A stretch of DNA of 64,000 nt from Bacteriovoracaceae bacterium (GTDB lineage Bacteria; Bdellovibrionota; Bacteriovoracia; Bacteriovoracales; Bacteriovoracaceae), in assembly GCA_947377285.1 (NCBI GenBank), contig CANCFT010000004.1, positions 1 through 64,000 on the forward strand, written 5' to 3'. This document shows, piece by piece, positions 34,990 through 44,255 of the stretch. The position numbers were made by a program, and so were the translations under genes. The notes beneath the pieces are model-generated. The model was not told where the DNA came from. It saw nothing but the letters and a program-made list of their open reading frames with translations, and did not search any database. Positions within the stretch are counted from its first letter, which is position 1, and every line of letters begins with the position of its first letter.

Positions 34990-36510
34990 ATGAAAACAAT
35001 TCTTATAACCCTATTAATATCTTTGATTTCACTAGTTCAAAGTTGTAAAGTATCAGACTTTAAACCGGTTGCCCCACAGATAACTAAAGATCAAACTGCT
35101 ATCAAAAAATTTGACCATGGCCCATTTGAACATGCCAGTTGTGTTGAATGTCATGAAAATCTTCGACCTCATACTATCCCAGCTCACGGAGATAGTTTAA
35201 ATTGTATTGAATGCCACCGAGCTGAGATTTCAAAAAATGGATCGAGAAATTGGTTAAACCTTATCAATTTTTCTCATAATTCGACCATCAGATCGTGTAA
35301 CCAATGTCACATGACTGCTGCTAGAGATTCAAGACCTACACCCAAAGAAAATCACCCAAGTGCTAAATATAATAAAATTGATTGCATTGCCTGCCATCAA
35401 TACTCTGCTTCTCAAAAGAGTTGGAAAGATATTATTTTCAATCAAACTACTCATAGTCCAAATCCACAATCATGCAATACTTGTCATGATACTAACCGAC
35501 CTTCATCCCATATTAATTCACCTAAAACAGATGGCATGAAATCGACGGATTGCTTTGCTTGTCACGGATCATACCAAAACTGGACGGAGCAAATTAAGAA
35601 ATTTGATCATCAAAACTCAAATCCATTAACCTGTATCCAATGCCATAAAAACGATGCTCCAAAACCAGTTGCCAATCACCCTTCAAAAAATTTGAATTTT
35701 AATAAACTTGACTGCGTTTTATGTCACAGCTTTGCTACTTCTACAGATACTTCTAAAAAAACTTGGAGCCATTTAATTTTTGACCAAAGAAAACATTCAA
35801 TTGATAGACAGGATTGTACCGAATGCCATAAAAATGCTGTGAACTCCTCACTGCCTCAAAATGGCTCTCATAATTTAGGAAGTAGAAATATCCTAAACTG
35901 CAATCAGTGCCACAGTTTTAATCCTGATAAAAAATGGAGTGATTTTAGTAAATTTAATCATCTTAAAACAGAAGCTTCAGAGACCTGTGAATCTTGTCAT
36001 AATCCACAAGCAAAAGGATTGAAATATAAAACCAACTCTCACTTAAAAACAAAACTTACTTGCATTGAATGCCATACCACTATTAATTGGATACCCAATG
36101 CGTATAAACATTTGCCGGAAGACACTCAGTGCCTATCATGCCACAACGGTGCTGCGGCCAGTGCGAAACCACTCACTCACACTTTACAAGCTAATGCTGA
36201 ATGCAGTATTTGCCATACTCAAGACAAATGGGCCCCTGCTTTATTTGATAGAAAATTTTCTCACAATCCAAATGGAAATCTTCCAGCTAAATTAATTTAC
36301 AATTCGCTTACGACTCATAAAGGTTTAAATAAGTGTGATAGTTGTCATGATAATAAATCGGGCAGTGTTCGCTATTTAAATACTCAATTTGCTCCAACTT
36401 GTTTAGGATGCCATCAAAAAGAATTTAGAGGCGAATACCACCGAGGATCTAACCCTAACGGTTTAAAAAATTGCCTTGAATGCCATTCGTATAAAACGTG
36501 GTCTAAGTAA
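34990..36510 (+). CDS. 17-haem c-type cytochrome
   Basis: 506 residues. I count 17 CXXCH haem sites, from CVECH near residue 51 to CLECH near residue 497, spaced about every 20-45 residues. Additional histidines before many sites (for example FDHGPFEH, NFSHN, KFDHQ) are suited as sixth ligands, giving bis-His haems as in the cytochrome c3/c7 class. The N terminus is a signal peptide ending LISLVQSC, a weak lipobox. No porin or other electron-transport partner is next to it. Such a haem wire could carry electrons across the periplasm or to the outside; the physiological acceptor is unknown. Confidence 0.9.
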   Translation: MKTILITLLISLISLVQSCKVSDFKPVAPQITKDQTAIKKFDHGPFEHASCVECHENLRPHTIPAHGDSLNCIECHRAEISKNGSRNWLNLINFSHNSTIRSCNQCHMTAARDSRPTPKENHPSAKYNKIDCIACHQYSASQKSWKDIIFNQTTHSPNPQSCNTCHDTNRPSSHINSPKTDGMKSTDCFACHGSYQNWTEQIKKFDHQNSNPLTCIQCHKNDAPKPVANHPSKNLNFNKLDCVLCHSFATSTDTSKKTWSHLIFDQRKHSIDRQDCTECHKNAVNSSLPQNGSHNLGSRNILNCNQCHSFNPDKKWSDFSKFNHLKTEASETCESCHNPQAKGLKYKTNSHLKTKLTCIECHTTINWIPNAYKHLPEDTQCLSCHNGAAASAKPLTHTLQANAECSICHTQDKWAPALFDRKFSHNPNGNLPAKLIYNSLTTHKGLNKCDSCHDNKSGSVRYLNTQFAPTCLGCHQKEFRGEYHRGSNPNGLKNCLECHSYKTWSK

Positions 36511-36513
36511 TAA

Positions 36514-37626
36514 TTATTTTTCTAGAATTATATGCAGCATCCTTCGTAAAGGCTCTGCAGCTCCCCATAATAACTGATCTCCGACTGTAAATGCATTTAA
36601 ATAAGTCGGCCCTAAATTCATTTTGCGTATTCTGCCCACCGGAATTTTTAAACTTCCGCTTGCATATTCCGGAGTCAGTTTTTTGAGACTTGATTCTTTA
36701 TTATTGGCAACCAGCTCTACCCAAGGGTTGTGTTCACTAATCATTGATTCAATTTCATTAAGAGGAATATCTTTTTTTAATTTAATTGTTAAGGCTTGAG
36801 AATGACAACGCATTGCCGAGACTCTTACACATGTCCCATCTATGGGGATAAAAGTTTTACTTTGTAGAATTTTATTGGCCTCTGCGGCCGCTTTCCACTC
36901 TTCTTTGCTTTGTCCATTGGGAAGTTCAGAATCAATCCAAGGCAAAAGATTAAAAGCAATTGGATGGCCAAAATGATCTTTGGGAAACTGGGGGTCGCTC
37001 AAGAGATTTTTAACAGTTTTTTCGACTTGTAAAATATCACTCGATTGATCAATCCCAGGCTTAATCACTCTATCTGTGACAAATTTCATCTGGCCCAAGA
37101 GCTCATTCATATGGCGCGCTCCCGCTCCAGAAGCTGCTTGATAAGTCATTGAGGTAATCCATTCGATTGAGTCACTTTTAAACAATCCACCGAGGGCCAA
37201 CATCATTAAAGAGACAGTGCAATTTCCACCGACAAAATCCAATTGATTATTTTTTAACGCCGATTGAATACCATTTTTATTTATTGGGTCAAGGATGATA
37301 GTTGCTTTATCTTCCATTCTAAGGGTTGAAGCAGCGTCAATCCAATATCCAATGAAACCACTGGCACGAAGTTCACTATGAACTTTTTTAGTATAATCTC
37401 CGCCCTGACAAGTGAGGATAATATCCATTTTTTTAACGGTTTCGATATCGTAAGCGTCTTGCAAAATGGGATTTGAATTGGCAATGGTAAATGGGTTCTT
37501 TTCACCTTTTTGAGAGGTTGAAAAAAAATGAGTTTCAAAATGACTAAAGTCTGACTCATGAGTCATTCTTTCCATCAAAACTTGACCAACCATTCCACGC
37601 CATCCAATAATTCCCAATTTCAACAT
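36514..37626 (-). CDS. asd: Aspartate-semialdehyde dehydrogenase
   Basis: 370 residues from ATG 37626, supported by AGGGA 7 nt upstream; a frame opening at 37653 adds nine residues without a site. NADP loop MLKLGIIGWRGMVGQVLMERM, catalytic Cys in DFVGGNCTVSLMMLALGGLF (about 134), MTYQAASGAGARHMNELL. These are the Gram-negative Asd signatures. Reduces aspartyl phosphate to the semialdehyde for lysine/DAP, threonine and methionine. Divergent from lysC with 127 bp between the start codons. Confidence 0.93.
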   Translation of the reverse strand: MLKLGIIGWRGMVGQVLMERMTHESDFSHFETHFFSTSQKGEKNPFTIANSNPILQDAYDIETVKKMDIILTCQGGDYTKKVHSELRASGFIGYWIDAASTLRMEDKATIILDPINKNGIQSALKNNQLDFVGGNCTVSLMMLALGGLFKSDSIEWITSMTYQAASGAGARHMNELLGQMKFVTDRVIKPGIDQSSDILQVEKTVKNLLSDPQFPKDHFGHPIAFNLLPWIDSELPNGQSKEEWKAAAEANKILQSKTFIPIDGTCVRVSAMRCHSQALTIKLKKDIPLNEIESMISEHNPWVELVANNKESSLKKLTPEYASGSLKIPVGRIRKMNLGPTYLNAFTVGDQLLWGAAEPLRRMLHIILEK

Positions 37627-37753
37627 TACTTTTTCCCTGATTTTAGTTTTCACGCTATTTTTTATCTTTTAGAATGCTTTGTAAAACAGATTGTATTAAT
37701 CGGTTATTGTTTCAAAGCTTACATTTCAAAAATACGACAGGAAAAATTTATTT

Positions 37754-39145
37754 ATGAATGAAAAAATCATTGTTTCAAAATTTGGTGGGACATCAATGGG
37801 TGACGCTGATTGTATGAAACGCAGCGCTGCCGTGGCCTTTAAGCAAAATTCAAAATTAGTTGTGGTCTCAGCAACCTCTGGAACGACTAATGATTTAATT
37901 GAGTTGGCGACTACTGCAGAAAAAAGTACATGGGAAAGTGCGCATTTAATCTTTACTAAAATTCAAGTCAAACATTTAAAAATGGCCCGCGACCTAGAAA
38001 TGACTCCTGAACAAATTGGTGATCTCAATGGTCTATTTGAAGAATTAGAATCAATGTCCAGAGGTGTTCATCTTTTAAAAGATTGCTCTCTCAAGGCACT
38101 AGACTCCATTCAAAGTATTGGTGAGAGGCTTTCATCCCTATTATTTACTCAGGCCATGAAACTATACTTAAGATCTGAAAAATCAAAAAAAGAAGCGAAA
38201 TGGATTGATGCTCGCGAGTTATTAATAACGGATAATCAATTCTCAAAAGCGCGACCAATGACTTCTGAAATAAAAAATTTATGCCAAAAATATTTGGATC
38301 CCAAGAAAACTGCAGACAAAATTTTTGTCACTCAAGGCTTTATTGGGCGAACAAAAGAAGGAATGACTACGACGCTTGGTCGTGGCGGCAGTGATTATTC
38401 TGCAGCAATCCTGGCCGAAGGAATGAGTGCCGATATTTTAGAAATTTGGACAGATGTTGCAGGTATTGCCACAACTGATCCACGAATTTGTAAAGATGCT
38501 CGGGCCATTGCAGAAATTTCATTTAAAGAAGCTTCCGAGCTGGCAACTTTTGGTGCAAAAATTCTTCACCCGGCCACTTTACTTCCAGCAGTAAGAGCAG
38601 GCATTCCGGTTTTTGTGGGATCAAGTTTTAACCCAGAACTTGGTGGAACATGGGTCAAAAAAGAAGTTGGGGACTCTCCCCTCGTCCGTGCCATGGCCCT
38701 AAGAAAAAAACAAATACTCGTGACTCTTTCAACTCCAGAAATGCTTTATTCACACGGTTTTCTTTATCAGATATTTAAAGTTTTTAATGATTATAAAGTA
38801 AGTATCGATGCCATCACAACTAGTGAAATCAGTGTTTCATTAACTCTTGATGACTCGACATTACTCAATCGAGAATTGCTGCTAGACTTAGAAAAATTTG
38901 CTGAAGTTCAGGTCGAAGAAAATCTGGCCTTGGTTTCACTTATTGGAAACAATATTAATCATACCGCGGGCCTTGCTAAAAAAATCTTTGATTCAATTAG
39001 TGACATCAACGTGCGCATGATTTGTCTGGGCGCTAGTAAACACAATTTCTGTTTTATGATAGCCGACGCTGTTGGGGCCGAAGTTATCAATCGCCTACAC
39101 CTTACTTTTATAGGCCTTGGAGAAACACCTAGGAAAACACAATGA
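37754..39145 (+). CDS. lysC: Aspartokinase, LysC (class III) type
   Basis: 463 residues. Kinase start KIIVSKFGGTSMGDADCMKRS, FIGRTKEGMTTTLGRGGSDYSAAILAEGMSADILEIWTDVAGIATTDPRI, then two ACT domains (about 310-455; LVTLSTPEMLYSHGFLYQIFKVFNDYKVSIDAITTSEISVSLTL). Length and the ACT pattern match lysine-inhibited E. coli LysC. First gene of the lysC-dapB-dapA-dapD run and commits aspartate to lysine/DAP. No lysine riboswitch is seen in the 127-bp leader. Confidence 0.92.
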   Translation: MNEKIIVSKFGGTSMGDADCMKRSAAVAFKQNSKLVVVSATSGTTNDLIELATTAEKSTWESAHLIFTKIQVKHLKMARDLEMTPEQIGDLNGLFEELESMSRGVHLLKDCSLKALDSIQSIGERLSSLLFTQAMKLYLRSEKSKKEAKWIDARELLITDNQFSKARPMTSEIKNLCQKYLDPKKTADKIFVTQGFIGRTKEGMTTTLGRGGSDYSAAILAEGMSADILEIWTDVAGIATTDPRICKDARAIAEISFKEASELATFGAKILHPATLLPAVRAGIPVFVGSSFNPELGGTWVKKEVGDSPLVRAMALRKKQILVTLSTPEMLYSHGFLYQIFKVFNDYKVSIDAITTSEISVSLTLDDSTLLNRELLLDLEKFAEVQVEENLALVSLIGNNINHTAGLAKKIFDSISDINVRMICLGASKHNFCFMIADAVGAEVINRLHLTFIGLGETPRKTQ

Positions 39146-39831
39146 AAATTGCTCTCTTAGGAAAAGGAAAAACTGGTGGAAAAGTTGTTGAACTGGCAAA
39201 AATCTCAGGGCATGATTTTACCATTTTTGATACTCACCACACTCCTAGTATAGAAAATCTTCCAGGCCACGATGTCATCATCTCTTTTTTACCAGGTGAC
39301 GCCTTTAAGAAATATATTCCGCTTTTAATTACTTCAAGAATTCCTGTGGTCTGCGGAAGTACTGGTTTGACCTGGCCTTCAGACTTAGATCAAGAACTCA
39401 AAGAAAAAAAAATATCTTGGATTTTCGCAACCAACTTTAGTTTAGGGATGAATTTAGTTCACCAAATGATTCTCATTTTGGGACGGGCCCAAACTCTATT
39501 TAGTAAATATCAATTTAGCCTAAGCGAAATTCACCATACTCAGAAACTTGACTCTCCTTCAGGCACTGCTTTATCTTGGGCCAATTGGCTCAATCACGAA
39601 GTCGATATTGTTTCCGAGAGAAAAGGAGATGTGATAGGAATCCACGAACTGAAATTATCAACACCATTTGAAGAAATCACTTTGAAACACGATGCTTTGG
39701 ATCGCAAAATATTTGCAGAAGGGGCTCTCTTTGCCGCACATAAAATGGTAAAGGATAGGTCAATCGAACCTGGTCTCCATTTGTTTCAAGACATCGTTCA
39801 AAAAGAATTATTACATACTCTCAAGCCTTAA
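39142..39831 (+). CDS. dapB: 4-hydroxy-tetrahydrodipicolinate reductase
   Basis: 229 residues, shorter than E. coli DapB (273). Dinucleotide loop MKIALLGKGKTGGKVVELA (a GxGKTG variant of GxxGRMG), VVCGSTGLTWPSDLDQEL, EIHHTQKLDSPSGTALSWANWL (canonical E.HH..K.DAPSGTAL). Shorter loops explain the reduced length; all functional motifs remain. Overlaps lysC by 4 bp. Confidence 0.88.
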   Translation: MKIALLGKGKTGGKVVELAKISGHDFTIFDTHHTPSIENLPGHDVIISFLPGDAFKKYIPLLITSRIPVVCGSTGLTWPSDLDQELKEKKISWIFATNFSLGMNLVHQMILILGRAQTLFSKYQFSLSEIHHTQKLDSPSGTALSWANWLNHEVDIVSERKGDVIGIHELKLSTPFEEITLKHDALDRKIFAEGALFAAHKMVKDRSIEPGLHLFQDIVQKELLHTLKP

Positions 39832-39844
39832 TTAGGAGCAAACC

Positions 39845-40735
39845 ATGAAAGACATTAATAAGTACCCTCTCTGGACGGCCATCGTCACTCCGATGAATCA
39901 AGATGGAACAGTTGATTATGTTTCTTTTGAAAACATTTTGCGTGAACAAGCAGCAGCTCAAAATGGAATCGTTATTTTAGGCTCTACTGGTGAAGCCCTC
40001 AATTTAACCAAAGAAGAATGTAAAAAAGTTTTAGAATTTGGATTATCGCTTCATTTAAATACGGCCATCATGACTGGCATTGGTGGGTTTAATCAAAAAG
40101 AAATTCTTGAATACGTGACATATTTAAATACCTTGCCACTGGATGCTTATTTAGTTGTCACACCTCTTTATGCTAAGCCTGGTGACGTCGGCCAAACCGA
40201 ATGGTTTAAGGCGATTCTCGATCTCTCAAATAAGCCGTGCATGCTCTATAATGTCCCGGGAAGAACAGGTGTAAAAATGAGTTTTAATGCCGTTAAAAAT
40301 CTCTCAAATCACAAAAACTTATGGGCGATAAAAGAAGCATCAGGCTCAGTAGAAGATTTTAAAAAATATGTTGAAGTCGCTCCTAAGTCTCGCGTTTATA
40401 GTGGGGATGATGGAATGATGTTTGATTTCGTTCCATTTGGTTGTGCTGGTTTAGTTTCAGTTGCAAGTAATTGCTGGCCTTTGGAAACACGAGCTTATGT
40501 TGTTAAGTCATTAGAGAAAAAACTCACTCCAACTGAAGCTCTCCTTTGGAAAAAATCAACAGACACTTTATTTATTGCGGCCAATCCTGTGCCAGTTAAA
40601 AATATCATGGCAGTACAAGGAAAAATTAAAACAAATATTTTGCGCTCTCCTCTCGATAGCCGCGATTTAGCAGATAATTCTAAAGTAGTAGAAGCCAATC
40701 AAAAAATCCAAACTTGGTATAAGGAGAATGTATGA
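39845..40735 (+). CDS. dapA: 4-hydroxy-tetrahydrodipicolinate synthase
   Basis: 296 residues. LWTAIVTPMNQDGTVDYVSF, GIVILGSTGEALNLTKEE, VVTPLYAKPGDVGQ, CMLYNVPGRTGVKMS with the catalytic Tyr, and LWAIKEASGS with the Schiff-base Lys. Condenses pyruvate with aspartate semialdehyde. AGGAG lies 6 nt upstream of the ATG. Third gene of the operon, 13 bp after dapB. Confidence 0.93.
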   Translation: MKDINKYPLWTAIVTPMNQDGTVDYVSFENILREQAAAQNGIVILGSTGEALNLTKEECKKVLEFGLSLHLNTAIMTGIGGFNQKEILEYVTYLNTLPLDAYLVVTPLYAKPGDVGQTEWFKAILDLSNKPCMLYNVPGRTGVKMSFNAVKNLSNHKNLWAIKEASGSVEDFKKYVEVAPKSRVYSGDDGMMFDFVPFGCAGLVSVASNCWPLETRAYVVKSLEKKLTPTEALLWKKSTDTLFIAANPVPVKNIMAVQGKIKTNILRSPLDSRDLADNSKVVEANQKIQTWYKENV

Positions 40736-41475
40736 ATTCTTGGGAAAAAACACTCAACGATTTAGAAACTGGAGTCGTGCGCTCAGCTAATTTTATTAAT
40801 GGTGCATGGGTTGCCAATACTGAAGTCAAATCATTAATTCTTGAAGCGTTTAAGGCCGGTGTTTTAAAAGAAGAAAATGGCTTTGTTGATAAACACAATC
40901 TTATGCCACAAACTTTTAATGTTGACCGAGGCATTCGCATTGTTCCTGGAGGAACATCTGTTCGCCGTGGATCTTATATTTCAAAAGGTGTCATCATCAT
41001 GCCTCCAAGTTATGTCAATGTGGGAGCTTATGTTGACGAAGGGACAATGATTGATTCACACGTCCTGATTGGTTCATGTGCCCAAATTGGTAAAAAGGTT
41101 CATCTTTCTACTGCCGTTCAAATCGGCGGAGTTTTAGAGCCCATTGGAGCCTCTCCAGTCATTATTGAAGACGAAGCCTTTATCGGTGCCGGAGCTATTA
41201 TTGTCGAAGGTATTCAAGTTAAGCGACGGGCCGTCATAGCACCCGGAGTGATTCTTTCTAAAGGCATCCCCGTTTATGATTTAGTTAACAAGCGCCTTTT
41301 ATTAAAAGGTGAACCCATCCCAGAAAATGCCGTTGTCGTACCTGGAAACCGCCCTGTGAGTTCAGAAAATTCTTGGGCCCGAGAGCTCGGCTTAACTTTA
41401 CAATGTGCCATCATTGTCAAATACCGAGACGAAAAAAGCGAAGCCTCGTTGATATTAGAGGATTTTCTTCGTTAA
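40732..41475 (+). CDS. dapD: Tetrahydrodipicolinate N-succinyltransferase
   Basis: 247 residues with a left-handed beta-helix of hexapeptide repeats at about 85-200 (SVRRGSYISKGVIIMPPSYVNVGAYVDEGTMIDSHVLIGSCAQIGKKVHLS, GGVLEPIGASPVIIEDEAFIGAGAIIVEG). Matches the DapD family, so DAP is made by the succinylase branch. Overlaps dapA by 4 bp. Last gene of the operon; dapC, dapE and dapF are not in this window. Confidence 0.92.
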   Translation: MNSWEKTLNDLETGVVRSANFINGAWVANTEVKSLILEAFKAGVLKEENGFVDKHNLMPQTFNVDRGIRIVPGGTSVRRGSYISKGVIIMPPSYVNVGAYVDEGTMIDSHVLIGSCAQIGKKVHLSTAVQIGGVLEPIGASPVIIEDEAFIGAGAIIVEGIQVKRRAVIAPGVILSKGIPVYDLVNKRLLLKGEPIPENAVVVPGNRPVSSENSWARELGLTLQCAIIVKYRDEKSEASLILEDFLR

Positions 41476-41506
41476 TTTGTGACATTTGTTTTACATATCC
41501 AATCCT

Positions 41507-41536
41507 TTCTCCTGGTTATCATATTAACCAGGAGAA
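41507..41536 (+). promoter_or_regulatory. Perfect 12-bp hairpin that contains the desaturase Shine-Dalgarno
   Basis: TTCTCCTGGTTA-TCATAT-TAACCAGGAGAA. The right arm includes AGGAG (41530-41534), the ribosome site of the desaturase starting at 41543. In RNA the site would be fully paired. The central TATCAT also resembles a -10 box, so a DNA operator is an alternative reading. The element also sits 31 bp after the dapD stop, but no T-run follows, which argues against a plain terminator. Confidence 0.6.
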
Positions 41537-41542
41537 CAAATT

Positions 41543-42436
41543 ATGAAATTAAATCAAAATGAATCACGTCTTGAAATCGATTGGGTCAATACCCTTTTTC
41601 TGACACTGACTCCCCTTTTTGCAATAATCTTAAGTTGGTTCTTTTTTAAAACACATGGCCCTGTTCTTTCTCAAATTCTATTGGCCATAGTTTTTTATTT
41701 TATCACTGGAATATCTATCACTGCAGGTTACCACCGATTGCTCTCACACCGGGCCTATCAAGCAGGGTCAATTGTAAAATGCCTCTACCTTCTCTTTGGA
41801 GCTGCAGCTTTCCAAAACTCTGCTCTAAAATGGGCAGCTGATCACCGTGTTCATCACCGACATGTTGATGGTGAAAAAGACCCTTACAATATTAATAAGG
41901 GTTTTTTCTATGCTCATATCGGCTGGATTTTTTTTAAAGAACAAAATACTGAAACAAGTCACTATCCAAAAGATTTGCTCAATGACAAATTAGTCATGTG
42001 GCAACACAAACACTACTTGGCCATTGCCGTTACGATCGGAATGATACTTCCAGCTATTATTGGTCATTTTTTGGGATCGGCCATCGGAGGATTTGCTTTA
42101 GCGGGACTAGCGAGAATTGTCTTAGTTCATCATTGTACGTTTTTTATCAATTCTCTCTGTCATATTGTAGGGAACCGACCTTACACAGATTCAAACACAG
42201 CTCGCGACAGTTATATTATGGCGATTTTTAGTTATGGTGAAGGTTACCATAATTATCACCACTATTTCCCAAGTGATTATCGAAATGGAATCCGTTGGTA
42301 CCATTTCGATCCAACAAAATGGCTCATTAAATCTTTGTCTTTTATTGGATTAGTTAAAGATTTAAAAAAGGTTCCTGAAAAACTTATTGTTCAGGCCCGG
42401 GCAGAAATGCAAAATAAAAAATTACAACCGGCCTAG
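41543..42436 (+). CDS. Membrane acyl-CoA desaturase (delta-9 type)
   Basis: 297 residues with four membrane segments and the three histidine boxes of membrane di-iron desaturases: HRLLSH, DHRVHHRHVDGEKDP and GEGYHNYHHYFPSDYRNG, plus the extra His in NSLCHIVG. Introduces a cis double bond into saturated acyl-CoA (or acyl-lipid) to control membrane fluidity; needs an electron donor not encoded nearby. The ribosome site is inside a perfect inverted repeat, predicting regulation at translation or transcription. Confidence 0.92.
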   Translation: MKLNQNESRLEIDWVNTLFLTLTPLFAIILSWFFFKTHGPVLSQILLAIVFYFITGISITAGYHRLLSHRAYQAGSIVKCLYLLFGAAAFQNSALKWAADHRVHHRHVDGEKDPYNINKGFFYAHIGWIFFKEQNTETSHYPKDLLNDKLVMWQHKHYLAIAVTIGMILPAIIGHFLGSAIGGFALAGLARIVLVHHCTFFINSLCHIVGNRPYTDSNTARDSYIMAIFSYGEGYHNYHHYFPSDYRNGIRWYHFDPTKWLIKSLSFIGLVKDLKKVPEKLIVQARAEMQNKKLQPA

Positions 42437-42440
42437 TATC

Positions 42441-44162
42441 CTAGCTTTGTAACAATGGCAATTTGATAACAAAGCAAGTATTTTGGAAATGTTCATCAAA
42501 GTAAAAATCACCTAAGTGACGTTTAATTATTGTAAAGCTTAGACTAAGACCAAGGCCCGGACCTTCTCCAATTTCTTTGGTGGTAAAAAATGGTTGAAAA
42601 ATTTTACTGCGAATTTCTTGAGTGATCCCTTCGCCTGAATCTATAAAGCGGATAACGAGTGAATCATTGATGGTCGAGACTTCAATATTAATCCATTTAT
42701 TGTCCAAATTCTTAATTGCTTCAAATGAATTATTTAATAAAGATAAAAAGACTTGAGACATCTGAGCTCTTACACATTTTATCTGAGTCAAAAAGAGCGG
42801 CCCTTCAAGATTTACATTGAGTTTTACGCCGTTTGATTTCAATTTTTCACTTATAACCACTAGCGCGTCTGAAATTATATCTTTAAGGGGACATAACAGT
42901 AGATCGTCATATAATGGATCCGTAGACACGGCCTTAAGACCAGACATGATTTGCGATATTCGTTGAACGGCCCGGTCAATATTTTGAATATATTTATCAT
43001 TTAAATTCATATTGTTTTTTTTGAGTATGAAGGTAGAAGCATTAATGATAGTAATTGGGTTATTAATTTCATGTGCTATACCACTTGCCATTTCCCCTAA
43101 TGAAATCATTTTATCAGAATGGTATTTTTCAGCACGCAATTTTTCAATTTCATCAAGCATTTGATTTGTTGATTTGGCCAATAATCCTATCTCATCATGT
43201 CCTAAATTTGGCACACGCAATGATAAATTATTAGTTTGTTTTATTGTTAATACAATTTCATTTAGTCTTAAGAGTTTTGAGATAACTAATTTATCAACTA
43301 AAACAAATGCCAAAATTGTTAAAAAAGTTCCTGCAAAAACTAAAGAGACTAATAACGAAGTTAAAAATTTTCTCGACTGCTGATAAATATTCCGCGGAAG
43401 TTTTAATTGATAACTAAGTAAATAGTCATTTTTATAATCGACTAAAGAGGTAAAGACATTTAGAATTTTTTTATCCGTTGAATCTATCCTAAAGGGATAA
43501 TTATTTACATTCGACTCAACAAGCTCGATCCGATGAAATTCTTCAAGTGACAATTTTTGAAAAAAATGATTATTTAACTTTATTCCCGCAATAATATTTC
43601 CTCTAGTAAGAAATTTTTCTTCAGCTCTATAGATCGGAATTGAGATTAATAAGTAAGGAGTGCCATTGAGTTTTATAAAGATGGTATTTTTTTTATTAGT
43701 CAATTGTGGTGAGTGTAGAAATGTTAATTTTTCAATTGTATCAATTTCGAGAGTTGATAAGTTTTCGCGGTGAGACAGCTCATTCTCGGCATTACTAACA
43801 ACCTTTTTTCCCCATAACAATTTTTTATCACTAGACCAAAAACTAAAAAGATCTATGTCAAATTGCCGAAGGTTGATATCAAGATTAATGTTTAAATAAT
43901 TATGTTTTTTTAAAGCAAACCTTTGGAACGGTTCGTCCTTTTGGGTCCAGTCTGTTAATTTATTTGAGAGGTCATCAGATTGAGCGTATATTGAAAGATT
44001 AATTTTTTTTATGACTGATTCTACGTCTGCCGATTCTAATTTTTTAAATTCATTTAAAATTTGTTCCGAGCTATAAAAATAGACTACAGAAATTAATCCA
44101 CTAAAAAGGATTCCGACAATAAGTACAGTTTTTTGCCTTAATGATAAAAAAGAATATCCCAT
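42441..44162 (-). CDS. Sensor histidine kinase with CHASE4-like periplasmic domain
   Basis: 573 residues from ATG 44162, which has AAGG 5 nt upstream (a frame from 44189 lacks a site). Transmembrane helix 1 near the start, periplasmic domain with the CHASE4-like LTDWTQKDEPFQRF..NYLNINLDINLRQFDIDLF, transmembrane helix 2 at about 275-298, HAMP, then HisKA with GEMASGIAHEINNPITI and HATPase with NNSFEAI, DSGEGIT, FFTTKEIGEGPGLGLSL. All catalytic boxes intact. The partner regulator is not adjacent; the double-REC protein at 25338 is one candidate in the window. The ligand is unknown. Confidence 0.88.
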   Translation of the reverse strand: MGYSFLSLRQKTVLIVGILFSGLISVVYFYSSEQILNEFKKLESADVESVIKKINLSIYAQSDDLSNKLTDWTQKDEPFQRFALKKHNYLNINLDINLRQFDIDLFSFWSSDKKLLWGKKVVSNAENELSHRENLSTLEIDTIEKLTFLHSPQLTNKKNTIFIKLNGTPYLLISIPIYRAEEKFLTRGNIIAGIKLNNHFFQKLSLEEFHRIELVESNVNNYPFRIDSTDKKILNVFTSLVDYKNDYLLSYQLKLPRNIYQQSRKFLTSLLVSLVFAGTFLTILAFVLVDKLVISKLLRLNEIVLTIKQTNNLSLRVPNLGHDEIGLLAKSTNQMLDEIEKLRAEKYHSDKMISLGEMASGIAHEINNPITIINASTFILKKNNMNLNDKYIQNIDRAVQRISQIMSGLKAVSTDPLYDDLLLCPLKDIISDALVVISEKLKSNGVKLNVNLEGPLFLTQIKCVRAQMSQVFLSLLNNSFEAIKNLDNKWINIEVSTINDSLVIRFIDSGEGITQEIRSKIFQPFFTTKEIGEGPGLGLSLSFTIIKRHLGDFYFDEHFQNTCFVIKLPLLQS

Positions 44163-44255
44163 ATCTGCCTTAATATTTTTGTAAAACATATGTATAGCAT
44201 AAATAGATTTCTATTTAAATTAAGTTACATTTAAGAATTTATAAACAAAATTCTC

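Noticed and set aside
37627-37753. Lysine riboswitch between asd and lysC
   Set aside because: The gap is only 127 bp, shorter than the aptamer, and has no terminator hairpin.
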